Shown piece after piece: positions 1-7,375 of a stretch of 64,000 nt of DNA. Below the pieces are notes generated by a model that saw nothing but the letters and a program-made list of their open reading frames with translations, ran no database searches and was not told where the DNA came from. The position numbers and the translations under genes were made by a program. Position 1 is the stretch's first letter. Every line of letters starts with the position of its first letter. This DNA comes from Lachnospiraceae bacterium (GTDB lineage Bacteria; Bacillota; Clostridia; Lachnospirales; Lachnospiraceae), in NCBI GenBank assembly GCA_015057435.1, contig SVEJ01000009.1:1-64000 (forward strand). The letters run 5' to 3'.

Positions 1-2
1 GT

Positions 3-410
3 TTTCCGCCAGAACGTTTCAATGGTGTTGTAGAACGTGCGGAGAGTTTGAATAAAGAAAATCCGGAATTACAATATCATACTGCATGGAGTAATGAATG
101 CATTGAGTTTTGGTTTTTACTTCATTTTGCATATTACACTGCTAACAATCACAGAGCAGAGTATATCACATTTTTGAATGATAAGTTCAAGGAACTAGGA
201 ATTGGAAAGTATCAGAAGAATATGCAGGATATCTTTAAGATTCTTTTAGAGCATGGTAATCCGAAATTGGCGATTCGTTATGCAAAGAGAATTATTAAAG
301 ATGGAGAGGGTAAAACTCCGACAGAAATTGCACCCGGAACAAAGGTGTATGAGTTGGTAGAGGAACTGGCAAAGTATTTGCCGGAGGAAATACAAGAAAA
401 GATAAAGTAA
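3..410 (+). CDS. RloB/AbiLii-like protein, 5' end outside window
   Basis: The reading frame is open to the left edge, so only the last 135 residues are seen; a TTG at 48 could serve as a start but nothing supports it. The visible part begins FPPERFN and carries AWSNECIEFWFLLHF, which matches the C-terminal half of RloB-family proteins (usually about 200 residues, with a Toprim-like fold in the part missing here). RloB proteins occur in restriction-modification islands and, as the second gene of AbiL-type abortive infection pairs, next to an AAA ATPase; that partner would lie upstream, outside the window. A role in phage defence is inferred from the family and from the next genes. The family call is fairly firm; activity is unknown. 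Confidence 0.75.
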   Translation, partial: FPPERFNGVVERAESLNKENPELQYHTAWSNECIEFWFLLHFAYYTANNHRAEYITFLNDKFKELGIGKYQKNMQDIFKILLEHGNPKLAIRYAKRIIKDGEGKTPTEIAPGTKVYELVEELAKYLPEEIQEKIK

Positions 411-431
411 CAAAGGTAGGGATATCTAATT

Positions 432-1220
432 ATGAGTATATTTGATTCAATTGCAAGTAAAGAAAATTTTGGGACTTGGATAGTTGTTTCAGCATTATGG
501 ATAATGCTTTTTTGCGTAGTATCCGTGATTGCTATTCGTATTTATTATTTGAAATTTAGTAAGAAACTGGGAAAACTTTCTGAAGATGAAGCTGCAAATA
601 CATTGGCATTTCAACCAGAAATGGTAATTCAAAGGACGTTTGAAGTTATCATAGCAGACACATGTATTTTAGGGGCTTGCTTTATTTACAATTTGTATAC
701 TCAAATCTTTTCTTGCTTGTCTGATTATAACGGAATAGTATTACTCGTATTAATTATCATAGCAATTATTTGTAATAATTTAGTGGATAATAAATTGGGA
801 CAAGATCTTGTTAATAAAAAGGTTGGAAAAAGTTTAGGGAAACATGATGTAGACGCAGAGATTGTAGCGAATCTTCGCTTATTGAGTAGTATTGTCGTTT
901 TGTTTATGCTTATAGGCTTTTCTGTTTTTTCTAAAACAAGCGAGTTTAGTCAATTGATAATTTGCGTAGTAGGGCTTGTTTTGGGAAGATTCATATATTT
1001 TGATACTACATTGCAGGGGCTGTGGAAGAACATAAAGGAAATTGCCAAAAATTTGATTTATGCAGTTATAGCAGTTTTGCTAACGATGATAATTTTGGGA
1101 ATAGGTATTTACTATAATGTGATAGATACGGAGAATTTTTTGATGAGTATTTTTGGCGGGCATATTTTTATGTTGATAGTAATCAATGTCGCCAAAGGAA
1201 TTGTTGATGCTTTTATTTAA
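432..1220 (+). CDS. Polytopic membrane protein, unknown function
   Basis: A 262-residue hydrophobic protein starting 21 bp after the RloB-like gene. About seven membrane segments can be seen, near residues 15-40, 72-96, 101-117, 149-167, 174-190, 206-228 and 240-258, with a charged cytosolic-looking stretch around 118-148 (KLGQDLVNKKVGKSLGKHD). No catalytic motif or known family was recognised. Small membrane proteins next to Abi-type genes are often the effector or sensor of a defence system, but nothing in this sequence shows that. The tight spacing to the upstream gene suggests co-transcription. It is very AT-rich, like the two genes that follow, in keeping with an acquired island. Confidence 0.6.
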   Translation: MSIFDSIASKENFGTWIVVSALWIMLFCVVSVIAIRIYYLKFSKKLGKLSEDEAANTLAFQPEMVIQRTFEVIIADTCILGACFIYNLYTQIFSCLSDYNGIVLLVLIIIAIICNNLVDNKLGQDLVNKKVGKSLGKHDVDAEIVANLRLLSSIVVLFMLIGFSVFSKTSEFSQLIICVVGLVLGRFIYFDTTLQGLWKNIKEIAKNLIYAVIAVLLTMIILGIGIYYNVIDTENFLMSIFGGHIFMLIVINVAKGIVDAFI

Positions 1221-1281
1221 TGATGAGTTATGAGTTGGATCTACAAAATGAATAATAGATGCAATGGAGAAAGGAATACAT

Positions 1282-2310
1282 ATGGCGGATATTAATTCAA
1301 GACGTACACAAGCATTAGAGGCCTGTGAAAAAGTTATAAATGGAATTGAGGATGGAACGATTACAACATCTTCGGCGTTGCTTCAATGTATGAAAATTGC
1401 TAGATTGGTAAACGATTTTGAAGCTCAGGAGTGGCTAGAGTATGAATATGGTGGCTATGCACGAAATGATGATGGGCATTTAACATCTGAAGCGTGGGAC
1501 TGTGCAGTCAAGCATGGCCGAAGCTATATTGGAAATGAAGATAAAAAAAGGTACGTGTTTACAGATTTATCAGCAGAGTTGGAAGCATCCATTGATAGCT
1601 CGCAAAATGCTATAAATAATTATACCACAGAAGGATTTTCGGTTGCTGGGGAATGGGCACTTGTCGCAACAGAAAGAATGACATTAAGAATAGCACAAAA
1701 TACCAATCAATTGATTCAAACAAGTAAGAATAACGAGAGAAGATTAGCTATTTTAAAGTCTCAATATTATGACTATGCAGTACGTTGGAAAATTGATTTG
1801 CAATTTAGTAATACTACACAGAATGTTTTTGAAGAATATCAAGCGCAGGTTGATGTGTTCTTTACAAAATTGTCAAATAGCACACTTCAAAAATTAAGTG
1901 CAATAGAGGCATTGATGGAGGATGGAAATCCTGAAAGATATTCTCAAGTATTAACGTCGTGTCGTAGACTTTGGGATAATACCGCCAAGGAACTATTTAA
2001 AAAGACCTTGCCGGATTTTAAAGGTAAATACTTTAGAACTAAGTCTGGTGTTGAAATCGATATTTCAGGTGATCATTGTAATAATCAATTATCAGCAGTC
2101 ATCGAATCTATACAAACTAAAGCTACAAAGAATACTCTTGTCGGTAGTGAAATTATATACCTTGTTGATTGGATTGAGCAAATAAACAATTTACAGAATT
2201 CGGGGGTACATGCAGATATAACAAGAGAGCAGGCGATGCAGTGTATTATTCATACTTACATTGCGTTGGGGGATATTATGAGACTTATAGATAGTGTCGA
2301 AACACCCTGA
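1282..2310 (+). CDS. AbiTii-like domain protein
   Basis: The start is placed at ATG 1282, because AAAGGA lies 6 bp before it; the in-frame ATG at 1264 has no ribosome-binding site. The product has 342 residues. The first ~60 residues (LLQCMKIARLVNDFEAQEWL, then EYGGY) resemble the AbiTii domain found in one protein of the lactococcal AbiT abortive infection pair, where a helical domain with a conserved E-W-x-x-x-E-x-x-G-Y pattern is typical. The middle is helical and rich in Gln and Asn, and no enzyme motif is visible. It sits between a membrane protein and a zinc-ribbon/nuclease-like protein, all on the same strand. The domain assignment is from memory of the family pattern and is moderately sure; the defence role is inferred. 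Confidence 0.5.
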   Translation: MADINSRRTQALEACEKVINGIEDGTITTSSALLQCMKIARLVNDFEAQEWLEYEYGGYARNDDGHLTSEAWDCAVKHGRSYIGNEDKKRYVFTDLSAELEASIDSSQNAINNYTTEGFSVAGEWALVATERMTLRIAQNTNQLIQTSKNNERRLAILKSQYYDYAVRWKIDLQFSNTTQNVFEEYQAQVDVFFTKLSNSTLQKLSAIEALMEDGNPERYSQVLTSCRRLWDNTAKELFKKTLPDFKGKYFRTKSGVEIDISGDHCNNQLSAVIESIQTKATKNTLVGSEIIYLVDWIEQINNLQNSGVHADITREQAMQCIIHTYIALGDIMRLIDSVETP

Positions 2311-2385
2311 TGGAAGAAGGGGATAATTTAGTGATGAAAAGCGTAAACGTAAAAACGTTCTAATCTAGAGCAAATAGGAGGTTGC

Positions 2386-4350
2386 ATGAATAGAGAGGAA
2401 AAAATTAAAAAGTTGCAAACATTACCTTGGTATGCATTACATGATATTGCTGTAAAAAAAGGAATTGAAGAAAAAGAAGTTAATGGTAAAGATAAGACTG
2501 TTGTCGTAAGTACAATACTGTCATATGGAGTATTAAGCGATGAGGAGATAGAAGAGTATGTAAATGACTATATTTATGGGGATAAAGTTACTTTTACTTT
2601 ATGGACGCTTCAAACGTCTCTGAAAGACAATGATTATGAAATTATTATGGGTTTGGAAGAGTGCGGTGAGGATATATTACCGGTTACCGGTTATAGAAAA
2701 TTTAAAATTCTTTCTGTAAAAGGGTACGAAGAACGAATAGAAGTACTTTATGTTTATAGTAAGAAATATGCATATGTTGACGAGAATGGACAAAATGCTG
2801 GAGTATGGGAACAACACAGAGGATGTTTGTGGATCGGAAAAAGTTCAACATACTTGGCTTGCATAAGTAAACACGTAAAAATGACGACATATGTGAAAAA
2901 TTATATAGCTACAAAATTAGGAAATCCAATTACTCAAGTTAAACCACCAAAGTCAGCTATTGATAAATGCACTAACTTTAAAGCTATTAGTAGAATTGTT
3001 TTGCAGGGAAAAGGAGGAGAAAAAACAATAGTATCACGCGCTGGTGGTATTACGTTTGAACAAGAGGAAGAAATACAAAGAATTCGTGCAGAAAGAATTG
3101 ATACGTCAGGAAGTTTCATTTCTGCTATTACAGATGAGATTGATGCTACGGTTAAATATAATGTTAGAACTGGAAGTATAGGTATTTATAAACATCTGCC
3201 AGCTTCAATATTATTTGCATGGTCAGAGAATGCGATAAAGATTATATTGGAGGAAATAGAACAATTGCGAGGAAGACCAGCAGAAGAAATCTTTAGAGAA
3301 GTAGGACAAGAGATTAAGTGGTCTGGATTAAGTACTATAGAGTCTTCTCATATAAATTGGTATTTAACACAAATTATCACTGCACTTGATAAAGAAGAAT
3401 ATGAAGTACAAATTCCAACTGATAAGTTATCAGTGTTGGAAAAATCAAGTTTTTTTGTGAAAATTCCTAGAATATATTGTAGAGCGTGCGATTCATATGA
3501 GATTCCGTATTGTATTAACTGTGGACAGGAGTTAATAGTAAATGGAAATACTATAAATCAGTGTAGTTGTGGTGCACCTTTAAAAATAGTATGTTCAGAA
3601 GGTCATGATGCGTGTGAGATTGTACCTTGGTATGTACCAAAAACTTATTTGATATCTATGATAAATAGAAATATTCAAAAAGTTTTTAAGGACTGTTCTT
3701 TAGACTATAGTATTTGTGTTGTAGGTGATAGACTATATATTGCTAACGAAGTAGATAAGATGGAATCAGAGGTTGAAATTCCTTTTGCTACTATCGAATG
3801 CTTCCAACATGAGCCTATAGAGATTACGAATAGATTAAGAGCATATGCAGTAAATCTAAATGAAAAGTGCGGCACAGGGACCTGTTCGTATCAGAAGATT
3901 GAAGAATGTATTTCTAATGGTAAAATGGTTTGTTTACCAAAAGTGTTTTATACAATTTTACCGTCTTATCGCCCTCAGCCGCATAAAGGGATGGAGTATG
4001 GGGATGTTTCGGGAGAAATAAAAGCTGGAAATTCTGCATACGAACTGAAAGGAATAATTAAAAAGAATAGTGAAAATCGTCCAAGGAAAGTTGTGGAAGA
4101 TGGTGAAAAAATACGGAAGCCATTATTGTCTACATCTACGGAAGGACAGGAAATAGTTAGACAGTTTGTCGAACAAGGAATGATAGATGCAAGATGCCAG
4201 GTGATAGCTGTAATTATCCCACAATACATAGATGCAGGATTTAAAGGTACATTAAGACATTTGGCAAGATTGTCAGGTAAGAAAGTAACATTTATTGAGC
4301 TTGATCAAATTGGAGAACTTCTAGCAATGAATACTACAATTGATATTTAG
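2386..4350 (+). CDS. Zinc-ribbon protein with candidate PD-(D/E)xK nuclease core
   Basis: A 654-residue protein I do not recognise as a whole. Residues 1-50 (WYALHDIAVKKGIEEKEVNG...) look like a SAP-type helix-extended-loop-helix module, often used to bind DNA. Residues 365-410 hold seven or more Cys in C-x2-C and C-x-C pairs plus a His, a probable zinc cluster. In the C-terminal ~120 residues, Asp540 (YGDVSGEI) is followed 13 residues later by Glu553-Leu-Lys555 (YELKG), then by a strand (QVIAVIIPQY), a helix and a second strand (KKVTFIELDQ). This spacing and order fit a PD-(D/E)xK fold, but that is inference. It closes the accessory gene run, with ATG after GGAGG at 2376 and a strong terminator after the stop. 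A nuclease effector of a defence system is the leading guess. Confidence 0.55.
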   Translation: MNREEKIKKLQTLPWYALHDIAVKKGIEEKEVNGKDKTVVVSTILSYGVLSDEEIEEYVNDYIYGDKVTFTLWTLQTSLKDNDYEIIMGLEECGEDILPVTGYRKFKILSVKGYEERIEVLYVYSKKYAYVDENGQNAGVWEQHRGCLWIGKSSTYLACISKHVKMTTYVKNYIATKLGNPITQVKPPKSAIDKCTNFKAISRIVLQGKGGEKTIVSRAGGITFEQEEEIQRIRAERIDTSGSFISAITDEIDATVKYNVRTGSIGIYKHLPASILFAWSENAIKIILEEIEQLRGRPAEEIFREVGQEIKWSGLSTIESSHINWYLTQIITALDKEEYEVQIPTDKLSVLEKSSFFVKIPRIYCRACDSYEIPYCINCGQELIVNGNTINQCSCGAPLKIVCSEGHDACEIVPWYVPKTYLISMINRNIQKVFKDCSLDYSICVVGDRLYIANEVDKMESEVEIPFATIECFQHEPIEITNRLRAYAVNLNEKCGTGTCSYQKIEECISNGKMVCLPKVFYTILPSYRPQPHKGMEYGDVSGEIKAGNSAYELKGIIKKNSENRPRKVVEDGEKIRKPLLSTSTEGQEIVRQFVEQGMIDARCQVIAVIIPQYIDAGFKGTLRHLARLSGKKVTFIELDQIGELLAMNTTIDI

Positions 4351-4351
4351 T

Positions 4352-4391
4352 AAAAAGGGACTTTTGGTGAACTTTCAAAAGTCTCTTTTAT
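4352..4391 (+). terminator. Rho-independent terminator after the zinc-ribbon gene
   Basis: An inverted repeat (AAAAGGGACTTTTG with CAAAAGTCTCTTTT) begins just after the stop codon and ends in a T-rich run. It separates the defence-like genes from the recombinase. Confidence 0.75.
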
Positions 4392-4415
4392 ATTTAAGAT
4401 AATATGTGTTATAAT
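4387..4415 (+). promoter_or_regulatory. Probable promoter of the serine recombinase
   Basis: TATAAT at 4410-4415 with TTTATA (4 of 6 matches to TTGACA) 17 bp upstream; the start codon of the recombinase is 44 bp downstream. The -35 box lies in the tail of the terminator. Confidence 0.4.
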
Positions 4416-4459
4416 AGTTGTAACAGAACGCAACAACTCTAACAGAAAGGTGGCTAAAC

Positions 4460-6067
4460 ATGAACATAGCAGCATATTGCCGAGTATCCACAGATAAAGA
4501 AGACCAGCTCAACAGCCTAGAGACTCAAAAAGAGTTTTTCTTAGAATATACAAAACGTACAGGGGACAACCTTATTAAATTATATGCAGACGAAGGTATT
4601 TCCGGAACCAAAATTAAGAATCGTAAAGAATTCCAGCGTATGCTTGCAGACGCTGAAAAAGGGTTATTTGATATGGTTGTGGTAAAGGATATTTCCCGTT
4701 TCGCTAGAAATACCGTGGACTTGTTACAGAGTGTTCGTAAACTGAAAGCGCTTGGTATTGAAACACAGTTCCTTACTGCCAATATGACAAGTATGGGTAA
4801 CTCTGAATTTGTGTTAACCATCTTTGGTGCATTGGCACAGGAAGAGAGTGCGAACACATCTAAGCGTATCAAATTCGGCAAGAAGATGAATGCAGAAAAA
4901 GGTCGAGTTCCAAACATTGTTTATGGATACGATAAAACTATTGGTGACTATTTCAATCTATCCATCAATGAAGAGGAAGCAAAGGTTATCCGTCAGATGT
5001 ATAAATGGTATACAGAAGAAGGTTTTGGTGGTGCAAAGATTGCCAATATGTTAAATGAACGAGGAGTAAAAACCAAGCGTGGAAACAATTGGAGTCAGAA
5101 TTCCGTATGTCGTATTCTGACCAATGAGATATACACCGGAAAGATTATCAATGGAAAAGAAGAAGTTGCAGACTTCCTTACCGGACAGAGAAAAGAAAAA
5201 GATGAATCTGAATGGTTAGTAACGATTCGTCCAGAACTTCGTATTATTGATGATGAAACTTTTGACAGAGCTCAGGAGATTTTGAAAGGTCGCCACGATT
5301 CTTTTAAGATGACTCACGAACGTCAAAGCAACAAGCATTTATTCTCTACATTGATTAAATGTAAGGATTGTGGTTGGTCATTCCGTAGAACAGTTCGTCA
5401 GTACAAGAATACTTATATTCGTTGGGTGTGTTCCGGCCACAATGGTCGTGGTGCGGATAGTTGTCCGAATGCAATCACAGTAGATGAAGAAGAATTAATC
5501 CAAGTATTGCAAGAGTACTTCCAGGATGTGCTCAGTAAAAAAAAGAAAGTAATTGACCATGTGATCAAAGAGTTTCAACGTGTCTACAAAGCGAAAGATG
5601 AAAATGTGGAATACGAAAAGGAATTAACTACAGAGTTAAACAGACTTCGTAAAGCTCGTGAGAAATACATGGATATGTACACCGATGATTTGATTTCAAG
5701 AGAGGAATTAAATGAGAAAATCGGTGGCATGAGAAAAGAGATTGATAGATTGGAAAATGAACTGAAAATGGTATCTTATAATCTGACAAAGGGAGAGCAG
5801 TTGGAAGCGATTCTTAACAGTACTTTCAAAGAGATGGAAGATATCACAGATGTTCATGAAATGACCAATACACAGTTAAAGCGTCTTATTAATAAAATTG
5901 AAGTGGACAAGGATGGTAATGTAGATATTTACCTGCGCCTTATCGGTGACTTAGGCTTGGACGAAACTGTGCTTATTGACGACGCAGAACGTACCGAAGA
6001 AACAGAAGGAACTAGCCAAGAAACAACCACATCTAAAACCGTTCCAAATCGTCACAACCGTACATAA
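4460..6067 (+). CDS. Large serine recombinase (site-specific integrase)
   Basis: 535 residues, full length for the family. Domain order: N-terminal resolvase domain (about 1-145) with catalytic Ser10 in YCRVSTDKEDQ and the conserved EDxxSRFARN-like helix (VVKDISRFARN), then the 'recombinase' DNA-binding domain (about 160-265), a zinc ribbon (Cys301, Cys304, Cys324, Cys335) and a long Lys/Glu-rich coiled coil (about 365-455). It starts at ATG 4460 after AGAAAGGTGG. Such proteins integrate and excise phages, ICEs and smaller mobilisable elements at short att sites, usually lying at one end of the element. Here it is the last gene before core genes, which makes it the likely mobility gene of the left island. 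The extreme C-terminus (TSKTVPNRHNRT) is weakly structured and overlaps another open frame. Confidence 0.92.
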   Translation: MNIAAYCRVSTDKEDQLNSLETQKEFFLEYTKRTGDNLIKLYADEGISGTKIKNRKEFQRMLADAEKGLFDMVVVKDISRFARNTVDLLQSVRKLKALGIETQFLTANMTSMGNSEFVLTIFGALAQEESANTSKRIKFGKKMNAEKGRVPNIVYGYDKTIGDYFNLSINEEEAKVIRQMYKWYTEEGFGGAKIANMLNERGVKTKRGNNWSQNSVCRILTNEIYTGKIINGKEEVADFLTGQRKEKDESEWLVTIRPELRIIDDETFDRAQEILKGRHDSFKMTHERQSNKHLFSTLIKCKDCGWSFRRTVRQYKNTYIRWVCSGHNGRGADSCPNAITVDEEELIQVLQEYFQDVLSKKKKVIDHVIKEFQRVYKAKDENVEYEKELTTELNRLRKAREKYMDMYTDDLISREELNEKIGGMRKEIDRLENELKMVSYNLTKGEQLEAILNSTFKEMEDITDVHEMTNTQLKRLINKIEVDKDGNVDIYLRLIGDLGLDETVLIDDAERTEETEGTSQETTTSKTVPNRHNRT

Positions 6068-6200
6068 GGATGTTTCGGAACGGTTAGAAGACCTGAATCC
6101 TGCGTTGGCAAAGAAGGTGCGAAAAGTGTTGGATGTGAACAAAGCGGAGCGTCATATCAGAGGTGGATTGGCGACTAAGGAAAAGTATTTGCACTTATGA
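5976..6200 (+). CDS. Small ORF overlapping the recombinase end, uncertain
   Basis: A 74-residue open frame, +1 relative to the recombinase, overlapping its last 92 bp and running 133 bp past its stop. The non-overlapping part is polar and well formed (VHKDVSERLEDLNPALAKKV, then AERHIRGGLATKEKYLHL), more like real protein than random frame. Either it is a small gene coupled to the recombinase, a +1 frameshifted extension of the recombinase, or the 3' remnant of a host gene into which the element inserted. The last codons overlap the -35 box of the sbcD promoter. No family recognised. Confidence 0.35.
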   Translation: MTTQNVPKKQKELAKKQPHLKPFQIVTTVHKDVSERLEDLNPALAKKVRKVLDVNKAERHIRGGLATKEKYLHL

Positions 6201-6217
6201 GTAAAATTTTATATAAT
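6189..6217 (+). promoter_or_regulatory. Sigma-A-type promoter of the sbcD-yhaN-pbp operon
   Basis: TTGCAC (6189-6194), 17-bp spacer, TATAAT (6212-6217). It lies about 100 bp upstream of the phosphoesterase start. Confidence 0.65.
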
Positions 6218-6315
6218 AGGGAAGTGTATATCGTTTTATAGGTGGAAGTATGCACATTTACAAAAGAAATTGATTAGATACAAAATATAAGCCGATGAAA
6301 GAGGTAGGTGTCAAG

Positions 6316-7374
6316 ATGAAATTTATACATATGGCAGATGCGCATTTGGGCGTACAACCTGACAAGGGAAAACCATGGAGTAAAGACAGAGAACAAGAGA
6401 TCAAAGATACGTTCGTGAAAGTTGTACAGGACGCAGAAGATAAGAAAGTGGATTTGTTGCTGATAGCAGGCGACTTGTTCCACATGCCACCATCAGAGGG
6501 AATGCTTCGTGATGTGGATTATGTGCTTTCGCGTTTGACAAAGACAAAGACAATTATGATTGCGGGTAATCATGATTATATGAAACCGGATAGCCCGATG
6601 GCGAATTATAAGTTCTCGTCTAAGACCATTTGCTTGTCTGCGGATAAGATTAGCAATGTATATATGAAGGATTTGAATACATGTGTTACAGGATTTTCGT
6701 ACGGTAGCAAGGAAAATGAAGATGATATTTTGAATCATATCAAGCCTGCTAAAGCCGGTGCATTTAATATCTTGTTGGCGCATGGTGGTGATGCAAAACA
6801 CTTACCGTTTAATAAGAAGAATCTGAGAGAAACCAACTTTGACTATGTGGCATTAGGTCATATTCATAAGCCTGAGATTATTAAGGATAATACGGTGATT
6901 ATGGCAGGTTCTATAGAACCGATTGATTATACAGATACGGGTGCAAGAGGATATATCTACGGTGAAGTGACAGATGGTGTTGTGAAGACAGAGTTCGTTC
7001 CGGTTGCACAGAGATCTTATATGAATCTTTTGATTAATATTAAGCCGGACCATACACCTAGAATGATTGTTGACTTGGTAGACAGACAGATACAAAATCT
7101 CGGTGCGAGAAACATTTATCGTATTCTTGTAAAGGGACATAATCACAATCGTGATGTGTTTGATTTTTCAAGTCTTTGCAATCGTTATAATATCTATGAA
7201 GTTGTGACAGAGGTGGCAGACAGCTACGATTTACAAAAGCTTTATGACGATAACCAGAGCAATCTGGTTGGTAAGTTTATTGGTCAGCTATCGGACAACT
7301 ATTATGGAGATGAGATTTGCAAAAAAGCAGTTCATTATGGACTTGATGTACTACTAAAGACAGGAGAGCAGTAA
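6316..7374 (+). CDS. SbcD/YhaO-like DNA exonuclease subunit (metallophosphoesterase)
   Basis: 352 residues from ATG 6316, chosen because GAGGTAGG lies 7 bp upstream; the earlier ATG at 6295 would add only seven residues and has no site. The calcineurin-like phosphoesterase motifs are complete: Asp8-x-His10 (MADAHLG), Gly-Asp53 (IAGDLFH), Asn85-His86-Asp (GNHDY), a His in LLAHGGD, and Gly181-His-x-His184 (GHIHKPE), which bind two Mn ions. The C-terminal ~120 residues form the capping/partner-binding region. The next gene, 1 bp away, encodes the matching ATPase, so the two probably form a Mre11-Rad50/SbcCD-like nuclease that processes hairpins and blocked DNA ends. Order and sizes resemble Bacillus YhaO-YhaN more than SbcD-SbcC. 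Confidence 0.85.
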   Translation: MKFIHMADAHLGVQPDKGKPWSKDREQEIKDTFVKVVQDAEDKKVDLLLIAGDLFHMPPSEGMLRDVDYVLSRLTKTKTIMIAGNHDYMKPDSPMANYKFSSKTICLSADKISNVYMKDLNTCVTGFSYGSKENEDDILNHIKPAKAGAFNILLAHGGDAKHLPFNKKNLRETNFDYVALGHIHKPEIIKDNTVIMAGSIEPIDYTDTGARGYIYGEVTDGVVKTEFVPVAQRSYMNLLINIKPDHTPRMIVDLVDRQIQNLGARNIYRILVKGHNHNRDVFDFSSLCNRYNIYEVVTEVADSYDLQKLYDDNQSNLVGKFIGQLSDNYYGDEICKKAVHYGLDVLLKTGEQ

Positions 7375-7375
7375 T

